This document shows positions 47,508 to 60,485 of a DNA stretch of 64,000 nucleotides, one piece after another. Within the stretch, counting starts at the first letter, position 1. Each line of letters starts with the position of its first letter. The stretch lies in the NCBI GenBank assembly GCA_946800325.1, contig OX326957.1:16800591-16864590 (forward strand). The letters run 5' to 3'. The position numbers were made by a program, and so were the translations under genes. The notes below the pieces were generated by a model. That model was given only the letters and a program-made list of their open reading frames with translations. It searched no databases and was not told where the DNA came from. Origin of the DNA: Luzula sylvatica (lineage: Eukaryota; Streptophyta; Magnoliopsida; Poales; Juncaceae).

Positions 47508-49082
47508 ATGGAGAAATCGTATAAAACAGCTTTGAATTCAAATTCAAACAATGTTTTGGCAAGAAACGATAAAGATTGGATCACTGTAAACAGATCTAAA
47601 GAGAGAAACAAGGAGAGTACTAAGAAAATCAAGAAATGTTTTAGATGCTTTGCGTCAGATCACTTCAAGATCGATTGCAGGGATCCGATAAAATGTGCAA
47701 TTTGTTATCAAAATGGACATATAGCAAAAAATTGCAAGAAAAAAACTGATACAAAGAGGTACAACAATAATCAAGCTTATTACAGGCCTTATGAATACAA
47801 AGTGTTTGTAGACCCAAATCAATTAAGGGATACAAATCACAAATCATACGAAATTAAGCAAAAAGAGGTGATCATAACCCTGAAAAATTTGCCTGCAAAA
47901 ATGGAGAATGAAGCAGCCGTGAGAGAGCTTGTAAGAAGCTTTGGCATAATAAAGAACATGAGAAGAATTAGTACAGGAAATGCAATTATGGAAATGATAG
48001 TAGATGGTACAGATGAAATACCTCTCTATTTGAAGCTAAGGGATGGAGTGAGAGCTGTACTGGTTCAAGTTTTCCTATCTGTACCTGTGAAAAAAGATGA
48101 GGAGAAAAATAAGGAATGGATAAAGAAGAAGGAAGAGAAGGAGAGAGCTGTACCGGTACCGATACCGGTACCGGTACCGGCACCGGTATCTCATGAAGAG
48201 TCATTAAGAAAAGAGATCAGGGCAGAACTGCTTAAAATGGAGGAAGAAGGTTTCGCAATGGCTTCTAAATCTGCAAGAAGCAAAAAGGATGAAACAGTTA
48301 GAATTAATTCCCAAAAAAATAAAAAGAAAAATGAAGAAAATACAAAAACAATGGAGAGGAGGAGTCAACTGGAGGGGAAGGCCAACGAGAATAAAGGGGA
48401 AAGTAGCTTACTAAGAGAGCCAATAATAATTGACTGGGGGAAAGTAATGCAATATGAAGATGGAATTAGGGAACATGAGGAGGTGAGTAGTGATGAAGAG
48501 GAGCACTACAGAAATAAGCAGTTCTGTAATGAGATAGTAGCATACCTTGAAGAGGAATCTAAAAATGGAGAGGACGAAAGCAATGGAGAAGTGGAAGTGA
48601 CTGGAGAAATGGATGAAGAAAGAAGCAAATGGGAGGAATTCCTGCATGATGAAGAAGTCTCGATAAAGAAGGGAGGAAAAGTTTGCTTATTAGATCAAAA
48701 AAGTGAAGAGGAGAAAGGAGAGTGGGGACTTACTTTGCAAAAACTGGAGCCATCCAGTGAAATTGATGAGAGCAAACCACTTTCAGTGGTACCAGTGAGG
48801 CTGCTGCGAAGGAGTTGCAGATTGAAAGAGAAGCAACCTGATGATTATATGTCAGCAATGAGTAAAGCAAAGGCAGTGAAGTTCAAGGGGGAGTACTCGA
48901 TAGATAAAAAAAGACCAAATATGAAAATCAACGAAAATGGAGGGGATAAAGGGAAAAAAGAGGAGAATAACATGAAGAAAAGCTTAGCTCTCGAGGATGT
49001 TTGCAGAATTCTTCAATCCATTGGCATTGTGTTGAATAAGGAAACACAGGAAAATCTCCTGGTGTTGGCAGAATCAACCTGA
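47508..49082 (+). CDS. LINE B ORF1 protein (524 aa), RNA-binding
   Basis: Binds the LINE RNA to form the transposition particle. Two CCHC zinc knuckles lie near the N-terminus: CFRCFASDHFKIDC (44-57) and CAICYQNGHIAKNC (63-76). An RRM-like segment follows (about 119-195: VIITLKNLP, AVRELVRSFGIIKNMRRIST, GNAIMEMIV). Next come a PV repeat (VPVPIPVPVPAPV, about 217-229) encoded by GTACCG-type hexamers, and a long charged, acidic and lysine-rich tail. The usual plant L1 order places the knuckle after the RRM-type domain; here it comes first. The frame is fully open. ATG at 47508 is the first in the frame after the 5' UTR. Confidence 0.85.
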   Translation: MEKSYKTALNSNSNNVLARNDKDWITVNRSKERNKESTKKIKKCFRCFASDHFKIDCRDPIKCAICYQNGHIAKNCKKKTDTKRYNNNQAYYRPYEYKVFVDPNQLRDTNHKSYEIKQKEVIITLKNLPAKMENEAAVRELVRSFGIIKNMRRISTGNAIMEMIVDGTDEIPLYLKLRDGVRAVLVQVFLSVPVKKDEEKNKEWIKKKEEKERAVPVPIPVPVPAPVSHEESLRKEIRAELLKMEEEGFAMASKSARSKKDETVRINSQKNKKKNEENTKTMERRSQLEGKANENKGESSLLREPIIIDWGKVMQYEDGIREHEEVSSDEEEHYRNKQFCNEIVAYLEEESKNGEDESNGEVEVTGEMDEERSKWEEFLHDEEVSIKKGGKVCLLDQKSEEEKGEWGLTLQKLEPSSEIDESKPLSVVPVRLLRRSCRLKEKQPDDYMSAMSKAKAVKFKGEYSIDKKRPNMKINENGGDKGKKEENNMKKSLALEDVCRILQSIGIVLNKETQENLLVLAEST

Positions 49083-49123
49083 GATTAAAAAGAAAAGAAA
49101 TAAGAGAGAGAAAAACAAAGTAA

Positions 49124-52100
49124 ATGAATAAATCGAGATCTATAAAAATGCTAAGTTGGAATTTGAGGGGTTTAAATGTGAAAAATAAAAGAGAAAAAGT
49201 CAGGGAATTCTTGTATGGAGCAAAAACACACATTTTGGGTATACATGAGACAAAACTTCAAGAATGCTCTCAAGAGATATTGAAGGAATTATGTGGAAAT
49301 AGCTGGAGCGAATATGAAGTGGTGAACTCTAAGGGGGCTTCGGGGGGAATATTAACAGCATGGGATAACAACTATTTAGAACTGGAATCAAGGGTGTTGA
49401 ACACAACTTATAGTTTGACAGTGTTATTAAAATGCAAGTGGGATGACACAAGGATTCTAGTTACAAATGTATATGGGCCGCAAAAATTGGATGAAAAAAA
49501 AGAATTTCTCTTGGAGTTAGGGGGAGTGAGAAAGAATAGAGAAGATTATCCTTGGATAATATTTGGGGATTTCAATATGGTGTTATCAAGGGAGGAAAAG
49601 AAAGGAAATGTTAAAAGAGATTGGAGAGATATGGAGGCTTTCAAGGATTTTTTGGGGGCGTATGAGATGGTAGATATTCCATTGAAAGGGAGAACGTATA
49701 CTTGGACGAGCTCAGGAGCAAAAGCGAGTTTGGATAGATTCATATTTTCTAAAGAATGGGGGGACTTATTTGCAAATATCCACCAGAATGCTCTTTACAG
49801 TGATATCTCAGATCATAGTCCATTGGTGATGGAGATGTCTACTTCATTTCCTAAATTTAATGGATTTCGGTTCGAGAATTACTGGTTAAGGGATTTGGAA
49901 GCTAAGGAATTGATTAAGAAGAATCTGGAGAGAGAGAGAGAGCACACTCAATTGGAGAATTCTACTGTAAATTGAAGAATTTAGGGAAAGAATTAAGAAT
50001 GTGGGATAAAGAAAAGAGACGAAAGGAGAAAGAAATAGTGAGAAATAGTGAGAAAGCCCTACAAGAATTAGAGGAGAGGGAAGATCAAAGGGATTTGACT
50101 GTGTTAGAATTATGGACCAGAAAGGAAGTAAGAGGAAAATTAATGGAACTTAAAGAGAAAGAGGAAATCATGTGGAAACAAAGATCAAAAGTGAGATGGT
50201 TGAATAAAGGGGACCAAAATACAAGATTTTTTCAGAGATATGCCTCAATGAGAAAATCGAAGTCAATGATAGCCACTTTGGTGGATCACAGAGGTGAACA
50301 TAAAGATCATAAGACAAAAGCTGAATTACTATTTGAATTCTTTAAAGGTTTAATGGGGAAGAAGGGAGAGAAAGTAAATACAACAGAACATTTGGATCTT
50401 ATTAAGTTCTTTGAAAAGGATAAGGTGGATCTAGCAGAGTTAGACGAGAGCGTAAAGATGGAAGAGATAGAGGAGGTGATAAAGAAATGGAAAGACAATA
50501 AGGCACCAGGCCCAGATGGCTATACGGGAGAGTTCTTTAAGGTCTTTCTTCCTTATATAAAAGATGAGTTGTTATGGATTTTTAACAGCGAAAATTTGCT
50601 AGGAGGTTTGGGGAGTTTTCAAGAATCTTATTTGTCCTTAATACCTAAAAAGAATGGAGCAAAGGATCCTAAAGATTATAGACCTATTTCTCTAATTAGC
50701 AGTGTGCAAAAAATATACTCAAAAATTCTTGCAAACAGGTTAAAGAAGAAAATAGGAAATCTGATCCAAGAAAATCAAACTGGATTCATGGAGGGAAGGG
50801 AACTAAGTGATAGTTTTATATACGCAAGAGAGGTTTTACATAAATCTCACATAACAAAAACTCCAATGTTGGTCTTTAAGGCTGACATAAGAAAGGCCTT
50901 TGATTTGGTATCATGGGAATTCCTTATCGAGATTTTGAGGGCAAGAGGATTTGGTGAATATTGGATAAAGAGAATTTCAAATTGTGTGCTTAAAGGGCAC
51001 ACAAAAGTTTTGCTCAATGGAGTGCCTGGAAAGTCTATTCACTTGAATAGAGGGGTGAGACAAGGCGATCCATTGTCTCCACACCTATTCATATTGGTGA
51101 TAGACTCTTTAGCAAGAATTATTGAAAGGTTGAGTAAAGAAGGAATCTTGGAAAAACCAATAGAAGGAATTTACATGTCATTACATTATGCAGATGACTC
51201 CCTCTATTTTGTTAAGCCTGAGTACGAGCAAGTAAAAAGGATAAAATGGTTGCTCAACTTATTTGGAAAAATTTCTGGACTGGAAATAAACTATGAGAAG
51301 TCAGAGATAGTTTTTGTGGGAGGATATAAAGGGGAAATTGAGGATATTGCAAAGGAATTGGGCTGCTCTATAGGCTCGTTACCTTTTACCTATCTAGGGT
51401 TACCTTTGCACTTCAAAAAGCCTAATAAGGAATTCTACAAAACCCTAATTGAGAAGATGGAGAGGAAATTAAATAATTGGAAGGGTTCACTACTAACAAT
51501 TGGAGGGAGATTGACACTAATTAATTCAGTTTTATCCACCATTCCTGTTTTTTATATGTCGGTATTCAAAATCCCAAAATGGGTCATAAAAGAATTGGAC
51601 AGGATTAGGAGGAATTTCTTATGGAAAGGAGAGAAAGATAAAGGATATAATTTGATTAAATGGGAAAAAGTAATTAGACCAAAGAACATAGGAGGTTTGG
51701 GTATAATCGATTTGGAAAATTTCAATAATGCCCTTATGATGAAATGGGCATGGAAATTCTTTCAGAGAAATGAAGAGAAATCATTAATTTGGGGGATGTT
51801 AGTGAGTAATTTGAACAAGGAATGTTTGGAAATCGAAAATAAAAAAGACTCTTATTTCTGGAAAAAGGTGAGAACACTAATGAAGGATTTTCTAGCTAAT
51901 ACCTCTTTTAAGATCGGAAATGGAGACTCCATTAATTTTTGGTACTGTCAATGGAGTAGAGAAGGGATTCTGGCATCTTCATACGCATGCTTGAAAACTT
52001 ACGCTGAGAATAATGGAGGATCTTTAAAGGATATTTTAGGGGGTAATGGAGAGATTGAAGAAAAGCTCAAACTGAGGAAGGATTTATCAGAGAGAGCATC

Positions 52101-52740
52101 GAGCCAATTGAGAGAATTAAAAGGATTGTTGGCAGAAGTCAAGTTAAGTAATGAGGATTGCGATACATTAGAATGGAAAGGGGGGCCAAAGAAAGAATTT
52201 ACAGTAAAAAGTTGCTATCTTTACTTAATAGAGAGGCAAATGAAAGAGAAAGAAGAGATTCTAGCCTACATATGGAAGCTAAAACTACCCCTTAAGTTAC
52301 AGATTTTTCTTTGGCTAAGTGAGCAAAAAGCAATTTTAACAATAGATAATTTGAAAAGAAAAGGATGGTACCTGGTAAATCGATGTACCATGTGCAAAGT
52401 AGAAGAGGAATCTGTAGCGCATCTCTTGCAAGGGGGCTGTACTAGGGTCGAACAGATCTGGGTGAAGTTTCAATCGATGCAATCTAAGATAAAGAAGAAC
52501 AAATCAATCAAATATGATGCTTGGTCGATTTGCTTCGATAAAAAGGAACTCACCGAGAACGAAAGAGAGGCGGCTCTCTTCTCGCATGCCATATGGAGAG
52601 AGCGCTGTAGAAGAACGTTCGAAGATGGAGAGAGACGAGATCAACAAATAGTAGAGGAAGTAAGTGAAAACTCCGAGCTTTACAGAAGAGCAATGGCGGC
52701 GAAGAGAAATAGAGAGAGAAGGCTGGAGAAAGGAGAGTAA
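49124..52740 (+). pseudogene. LINE B ORF2 (endonuclease-reverse transcriptase), one frameshift
   Basis: The endonuclease (49124-49960) shows SWNLRGLN, HETKLQ, FGDFNMVL and SDHSPLVM. RT and tail (about 49945-52740) show APGPDGYTGEFF, YRPISLISSVQKIYSKILA, FKADIRKAFD, NRGVRQGDPLSPHLF and the catalytic YADDS. The zinc-binding C-terminus has RCTMCKVEEESVAHLL and AIWRERCRRTFED. All catalytic motifs are present. The only lesion I see is a frame change between the two parts, where frame 2 gives way to frame 1 within the (GA)n tract at 49928-49942. Either slippage disabled ORF2, or the tract length varies between copies. Confidence 0.85.
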
Positions 52741-53070
52741 GGAGTATGTGGCGCAAGAAGTAAGATACGGAAGAAAGGGAGGATTAGGGTAAGAGTAAGG
52801 AAGAAATAGCACGGGCTGGAATGGAAGAAAAGGCCCAGCTGGAAAAGATAGGTATACAGGCTTTTATTGTTTTTTACATTTTTTCTTTCCATCAGTGTGT
52901 TGTGTAAAAGTTGTAAATGGAATATAGAAGAATTATAGGGGTGTAGTTAGAAAAAGTGTGGAGCTGAGAGAAGGACTAAATTTGTAAAAATCATTTTTCT
53001 AATATACGCGTAACAGTTTGGAAGTGGGGCAATAAAGCCCACTCCATTCTTTTTTTCAAAAAAAAAAAAA
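52741..53070 (+). other. LINE B 3' UTR and poly(A) tail
   Basis: Noncoding, ending ccattctttttttc plus 14 A. No polyadenylation signal of AATAAA type sits right before the tail; gcaataaagccc is at about 53028-53039. Confidence 0.8.
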
Positions 53071-54377
53071 AGTTTGACATACAGTCAGTAAAACGGCCGT
53101 AACTTTCGGGTCCGAACTCCAATTGGGCTGGGCCAAATTGGGTTGGAAAGATAATTAGATTATCTACAACTTTCGTAAATGTTCAAAGTCGGTTGGAACG
53201 ATTTAATATTTTCGTTCTGACAGATTACTGAAAGGGTGTATGTAGTTTTCTGTTTGAAAAGGTGTATAGAAGATATACATACCTTTTGGCCCATCCTTAT
53301 CCTATGGAGTATATATAGGATGTTTCTCTCTCTCTCATCAGCCCAACCAGTTGAATAATTAGATTAGTTCAACCAGAAAATTAATGGAGTTAATTTAGAA
53401 TTAATCCAGAAATTAAGAGACTCTAATCACTTGATGAAAGAGTGCGAAGAGATTGAGAGAGAAGGAGAAAAGAATTTTCTCCGTCTAGAGAATCGAAATG
53501 CAATCATGCAAGTTCGCCGGTGCATCGTCTAGGCAGGTGCATCCGCGACCGAGGTGCTACGACTCACGGTGGATACGGGTAGAGGAGCGACACATGTGGC
53601 TCTTCGTTGTGATCAAACCGGAGAAGTAATCGAGTAACGGGCTGTGGAATCATGCGGGCATGGAACGCACGAAGACAACCCGAGGCGTGTCGAAACGGTG
53701 GGAGACGTGCGGTATGGGACGTACGGGCTAGTCACCAACGTGACACCGAAGGAAATAGAAGGCGGCGATCAACCCTTCGTGTGCCATCAATTTGGCACTG
53801 GTATGAATCTGTCCTTCTATTCGCATCGTACCCTCGAAGTCGTGGCGTGATCTCGGGAATCGGGGAATCGGACCGGGCCTTCATTCCACTGCGCGGGCCC
53901 GGGGTCGAGGATATTCCCCTTCAGGATCTGGTTGCTAATTTTAAGATCCGGAACCGGTTTCGATATTCGGTTTTGGTGCGGGAACCGGATCCGTGTTCCG
54001 AATCCGGGTATTTTTAGGATCCAGATACTCATATTATATATTATTTGTATGTATTATGTTTGATATTAGTTGAAAAATCATATACAAATTAATGATTTGT
54101 AAATGATTTAACTCACAATCGTAAAATTATTTTTAAATATAATCATATTTATCGTTCATGTCACAAATTATATATATTTATAGCTAAAAAGTAAGTTACG
54201 TTATGATAACATAATATCCGTTTTAATATCCGAAATAGAACCATATCCGTATCCGTATCTGACAATATCCGAACTGTATCCGTATCCGTTTATTATCCGA
54301 ACCGTATCCGGATCCGACAATATGGATATGGATCTGGTATGACCACTATCCGAACCGTTGACACCCCTAAATATATC

Positions 54378-55290
54378 AAATTAATCGTGAAAGAGAGGAA
54401 ACAACCAATCCCCTTGATTTTTTCGAAATTTACCTTCTTGTTTTTGATAATAATACCAAATCAAATAATTTAAATATTCTTCATTTAATGTATTTAATAT
54501 TTTAAAAATATTAAATAATTTATGTGAATATATACTTTATTTTCATTGATTTCGATAAATCAATTTTATTTTAAAATATATTATTCAATTTATTTTACTA
54601 TAAATAATTACACTCATTTTAAAATATATTATTTACTTAATTAATTTAAAATTTAAATATATAATTAATTTGATATACTAAATAATTATATATTTTATAT
54701 GAATATAAAATTTATCATTATTCATTTCGATAAAATGTTTTTATTTGAAGATATAATATTTAATTTATTTTAATATATTGAAAATTATATTCGTTTTAAA
54801 ATATATTATTTACTCAATTAATTTAAATATGGAAATAATTTAATATATTAAATAATTTCTGTGTATTCATAATCTATTTTCATTTATTTTTTTAATTTAG
54901 ATTAAATTATTTAATTAATTTAAATATATTAATACAAATATTCCTTTTAAAATATATTGTTTAATTCATTCATTTAAAGATATAATTTATTTAATATATT
55001 AATTAATTGAATAATTTCTTTGAATATAAAATTTATTTTCATTGAATTGAATTCGATAAACTATTGTGATTTGAATATATTAATAATTATATTCATTTTA
55101 TAATATATTATTTACATAATTAATTTAATATCTTGAATAATTAATTTGTATATATAATTTATTTTTAATTTATTTCGATAAAAATATTTTTATTTTAAAA
55201 TATATTCTTTAATTAATTTAAATATATTAATACATAAATTCGTTTTCACATATATTGTTTATTTCATTCATTTCGATACATAGTTTATTT
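54378..55290. repeat. Foldback left-arm remainder and AT-rich array
   Basis: 54378-54440 continues the foldback left arm interrupted at 39517. The rest is the AT-rich array with recurring ttaaaatatattattta and ttgatttcgataaa blocks. Confidence 0.75.
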
Positions 55291-55606
55291 AGTTTACCCA
55301 CCCCCTTATTTTGCACCTATCTTTATCCCTCCTCATGCAGCCACATCATCATCTTTATCCGGATTATTAACCTTGAGATTGTGTGATGTGGATTCATTAT
55401 ATCCATTAATATTATATTTGATCATTTAAGACATGTATTTTGTATCATTATTTTCAAATATTAATTTAAACCATTAGATGTAGTCATGTGGTTTAATCTC
55501 AATCAATATTTTTTTGTTAGATTTTTTGAAGATCATATTTTTTGTAGTTATTGATGTGTTATTATTTTGCACTATGTTTTAAGCATTCTTAGAAAGCCAA
55601 ATCATC
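55291..55606. other. Non-array segment inside the AT-rich array
   Basis: About 315 bp of more balanced sequence (starting tttacccaccccct) separating two parts of the array at the left edge of duplicon copy 2. I see no TIR, coding frame or target duplication. Confidence 0.5.
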
Positions 55607-58077
55607 CTATACTTATATTCGTTTTAAAATATATTATTTAATTAATTAATTTTAATATATAATTTATTTAATATGTTAAATAATTTCTTTCAAAATATAA
55701 TTTCAATTCATTTATTTCAATAAAATATTTGTATTTTAAAATAATTAATTAATTTGAATGTATAATGAAATTAATATATTTGGCTATTAAATAATTTTTT
55801 TAGCATATAATTTCTTTTCGTTGATTTCGATAAAATATTTTTATTTTAAATTATATTATGTAATTTATTTAATATATTCATACTCATATTAATTTTAAAA
55901 TATATTATTCAATTTAAATATGTTACGGTTGAAACTGAGTCTACCATCTCTTGTGCATGGGCCTACACGAGTCAGCATCAAAAACAAAGTGTCCATACTC
56001 TACGATTAATCTAGTCATTCAAATAGAGTTATATCAGGAATACCTCAAAAGCACAATACTCCATCAAATATTCACATCAGAGGAAACAAATAAGAAGAAT
56101 CCCATAAGAATATTATGACAAAAACAAGAGAAATTAAAATCATGTCATGGAACGTTAGACGTCTCAATCACCCTGACAAGAGGACGGCGATAAAGAAGAA
56201 TATTTTCATGGAAAAACCTCACATATTATGTATACAGGAAACTAAGCTACAGAACATAACTGGTGTATTGCAAAAGAGTATATGTGGACCTCACATGGCT
56301 GGTTTCGAATATTTAGAAGCAAGAGGGACGGTTGGAGGAATACTAATATCATGGAAAGAACAACTATACAGTCTCAAGCAAGTAACGAAAAATCTTTTTA
56401 CTATAACGATTAAATTACAGTGTAAATTGGACTTAACAGACATACAAATAACCGGTGTATATGGACCAAATGAGGCATCAAGGAGGTACCAATTTTTTCA
56501 GGAATTAAGACAAATGCAACCAAATAATGACACCCCATGGATGATACTTGGTGATTTCAACATCATACTAAATGAAGATGAAAGAACCGGATCAAACCAT
56601 GATTGGAGAGCATCGGCCAACTTTAGGAAAGTAATTAATGATATCCAAGTATTAGACTTACCTTTGAATGGAAATAAATTCACTTGGTCTAGAGCCCAAA
56701 CAATGTCGAGAATTGACAGAATGTTAATATCAATGCAATGGTCTCAAAGATTCCCAAACTCTGAATTAAAAACGGGAGCCAATACCTCTTCTGATCACTT
56801 ACCATTAATCTACATAGCCAGGACTACTTTTCCAAAACCAAATTTCTTCAGATTCGAAAATTATTGGTTACAATATAAGGAGGTAGATGAAATAGTAACT
56901 CAAGAATGGACACAAAATACTGCATCAAACATGAATCAGCTAAATGCTAAGTTGAATACCATAGCAAAGAAAATTAAACAATGGAGTAAGGTGAAAATAG
57001 GAGATATAAATAAACAATTACAAAATTGTAAGGATACAATTCAATGGTTGGATCGCAAAATGGAAACAAGACCATTGACTGATCTTGAAAACTGGCTAAA
57101 GAGTAGAATAAAAAAAAGATTCAATGAACTGAGCAAGAAAGAAGAACAAATATGGAAACAACGGGCAAAAACGAAATGGCTACAAGAAGGTGACTTGAAC
57201 ACTTCATATTTTCAACACATTGCTACAAATCACAAAAGAAATAACAAAAGAGCGTCATTAGTGCTGGAACAACAGACATATACATACCACAAAGCAAAAT
57301 AAAAAATACTCTTTGATCACTTTAGGACGATTCTTGGACAAAAGGATAATAATTTACGACCAGATAAAATCAACTTAGCAAGACTCTACACTAGAGATGA
57401 AGAACTTCTTATAATGGAACAACAGGTAACAGTAGAGGAAATCAAGAATGCCATCTGGACATGGAAAAATAATAAGACACAGGTCCAGATGGATTCACAG
57501 CAGAATTCTACAAAAAATACTGGAATACAATTCAAAAAGATCTATATACTATTTTCAACTCAAAAGAAATGATGACACATGGTTTGACTCAATTAAATTC
57601 ATCATACATAACATTGATTCCTAAGGTAAATAACCCGACTAAACCCTCCGAATTTCGACCAATAAGCTTGATTCATGCGGTGCAAAGAATATTTTCCAAA
57701 ATTTTAGCAACAAGAGTACAACGACACATACAAAAACTAGTTGATCATACACAATCTGGCTTTCTTAAAAATAGGAATATCATTGACGGATTTGCGTATG
57801 CACAAGAGATGGTAGACTCAGCTTATGAATATAAAGCACATATGATACTATTCAAAGCAGATGTGGCCAAGGCCTTTGATTCTATCTCATGGGAATTCAT
57901 CATGCAAGTATTAAAGGCAAGAGGTTTTGGACCTAAAATGTGTAGTTGGATAGAACAATCGGTTCTCAAAGTATATACAAAAGTCAAACTCAACAACACA
58001 ATTGGAAAATCTATAAGATTGGAAAGAGGAGTCAGACAAGGTGATGCGTTATCACCTTTTTTATTCATACTTGCAAT

Positions 58078-58876
58078 CAATGTTGTAAAATACGGAAAAC
58101 GGTACGAAACGGTCGGGGACCGTTTAACGGGAATACTCTAAAACGGTCGTAAAACGGTAAAAAAACGGTGAAAAAACGGTCACCGGAATTGGTAGTAATT
58201 TAATTAAAATTTATAGATAAAACAAAAAATATATAATAATTCAATTTTTTAATAGTAAAAAAATAACATAAACATAACATCAAAACGCATGTCCTACATA
58301 AATGTAACATCAAAATATAAATTCAAATAAAAAAAAACAAAAGCGTAAAATCATTAACATCATTTGGGACCAAATCCGTAATGACGAAGTCAACATTCTC
58401 CTCATCCGTTGCCGTATCAAATTAGCACAAATTTAATCAACTTAACACTCACAATGACAATTCGTGGAGAAGAGATTAACCTTTGTTGTGAAGAAGAAGA
58501 GAGCAGTCCTTTTCATAAATTAAACCGAGTTGTCGTCATCATTTAGTCAATCGTGAAGAACTGAAGAATGGAGCATCCTAACCATTGCCGTGAAGATGAA
58601 GAAGAACTAAAGCAGAGACACGGTGAAAAAGAAATCATGTGTCGAGAAAAATAACGGCCCAAAAGATTAAAAAAATTCGGACCCAAAATAATTAGAAGAA
58701 AAAATCGGTACGTAAAACGGATTAAAAACGTTTTTCGGTCAAAAAAAACGGTCAAACACGGTTAAAAAACGTTTGACCTTTTTTTGAAACGTTACGGCAA
58801 AAAACGGAACGGTCTTCCACCGTAACACCGTTTTTCGACCGTTTTTCGGTGTTTTTCGGTGTTTTTTACAACATTG
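58078..58876. mobile_element. hAT-like non-autonomous element in LINE A copy 2 (799 bp)
   Basis: Begins caatgttgtaaaa and ends ttttttacaacattg, flanked by the 8-bp duplication cttgcaat (58070-58077 and 58877-58884). Both ends carry runs of aaaacggt/accgtttt. No transposase. Copy 1 has the uninterrupted site. Confidence 0.93.
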
Positions 58877-60252
58877 CTTGCAATGGACGTTACGTATTAG
58901 CTAAGATATTTCAAATAATGAATAACAATGGATTCATCAAACCGATTTTTAGAGGATCAAAAACAGGACTATATTATGCTGATGATTCCATTTACTTCAT
59001 ACAAAATCAGACAAGCCAAGTAGCAAGATTTAAATTCGTCACGGATCAATTCGGAATGACAACATGTTTAAAAGTTAACTATACAAAGTCTGAATTTGTT
59101 TCCATGGGAGTAACTCAACATCAAACCAATCAAATAGAAAACATTCTCCAATGCACAAAGACCAACTTTCCAATTAAGTACTTAGGACTACCATTACAAC
59201 CGGGAAAGCTTAAAAGACAAGATTATCAAACAATAATAGACAAAATAGCTGCAAGATTATCGGGTTGGAAGCAAAGACTGTTATCAAAAAGTGGAAGAAT
59301 AGTTTTAATACAATCAGTACTATCATCCATACCAATATATTTCATGTCCATATTTCAATTACCAAAGTGGGTCATCAAAAAAATGGAAAGCATAACGAAA
59401 ACCTTTTTATGGAAAGGAGCCGACCAAAATGCAAAGGGGTTACCTTTAGTTTCATGAAGCAAATATGTAGATCAAAAAACACAGGAGGATTATCTATCCT
59501 TAACATCCAAACTTTTAATGAGGCACTATTAACCAAATGGATATGGAAATTATATGACTCCAAACAAAATATATGGAAGGAATTAATGATACAACTCCAT
59601 GGAAACCAAGTATTTGAGAAGATAACGGATAAAAGAGCTGTGAAATCAAAGGTTTGGAAAATATGCGCAACATTATTTAATACATTCAATGCATCGATAG
59701 AAATGGAATGGTACGATGGACAAACCATATTATTCTGGGATACTTCATGGAATGGCATCCCTTTGAAATACCAATACCCAACTCTACACTCATATAAGGA
59801 AGCACACATAAATATTGGTCATGAAATATGGACAAACGATATAATTCGGGGCCTTAAATCGCCACTATCATTGCAAGCACAACAAGAATATGATGACATG
59901 TATAACAGTCTACGGAATATACAGAGAAACACGGCCATACAACAAGATAAAATAAAGTGGAGATGGAACAAAGAGGGAATATTCACAACAAAATAAATGT
60001 ACCAATTCTTTAATAATGGCGTCTATGTCAAAATCGATTATGCTAGGATATGGAAAATTAAAACACAACCCAAGATCAAAACTTTTATATGGTTCGCCCA
60101 AATGAATAAAATATTGACGATAGACAATTTCAAAATAAGGGGTTGGAAGATGCCAAATAGATCCGTCTTATGCAAAACAAATGAAGAAACAATCTCTCAC
60201 TTATTCAACAAATGCCCTTACACAATTGCCATATGGACAATACTAGATGCAA

Positions 60253-60454
60253 AGGTATGCAAAACAAATGAAGAAACAATCTCTCACTTATTCTCACTTT
60301 CTTTTTTTTTTTTTTGGTCAATTGGATTGTGAATCATGGACCATGAAATTTTCTTGTTCTTGTGTTTTTCTTTCTTAAGAAAAATATAATACTCATTGTA
60401 AATATCATTTTTTCATATATGAAAATCCAAAGATAGGCATCGTCCTTCCTATTC

Positions 60455-60485
<31 letters not shown>

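Larger units (their letters stand above)
47347..53070 (+). mobile_element. LINE B (L1 type), full length, nearly intact
   Basis: A 5724-bp insertion in the copia 3' LTR, with an exact 14-bp duplication agtttgacatacag (47333-47346 and 53071-53084). It has a 160-bp 5' UTR, ORF1, a 41-bp gap, ORF2, a 330-bp 3' UTR and a 14-bp A-tail. It is the youngest layer of the nest. Confidence 0.97.
39626..53923 (+). mobile_element. Copia LTR retrotransposon nested in the hAT element
   Basis: The 5' LTR is 39626-40718. The 3' LTR is 47093-47346 plus 53085-53923, split by LINE B. Both LTRs are exactly 1093 bp and differ at about 13 positions. The flanking 5-bp duplication is ggatc (39621-39625 and 53924-53928). 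PBS tggtatcagagc (40720-40731) fits initiator tRNA-Met, and the purine-rich tract gagtgggag precedes the 3' LTR. A TATA box (gtatatatagg) is near 40104. Without LINE B the element is about 8.56 kb. Confidence 0.95.
39518..54369. mobile_element. hAT non-autonomous element, split by nested insertions
   Basis: Starts tagggatgtcaatgg, ends ccgttgacacccct plus a, and is flanked by an exact 8-bp duplication aatatatc (39510-39517 and 54370-54377). Its own sequence is 39518-39625 plus 53929-54369, about 549 bp. Subterminal regions repeat gaaccgtatccg. It is a different family from the 8829 element. Confidence 0.95.
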
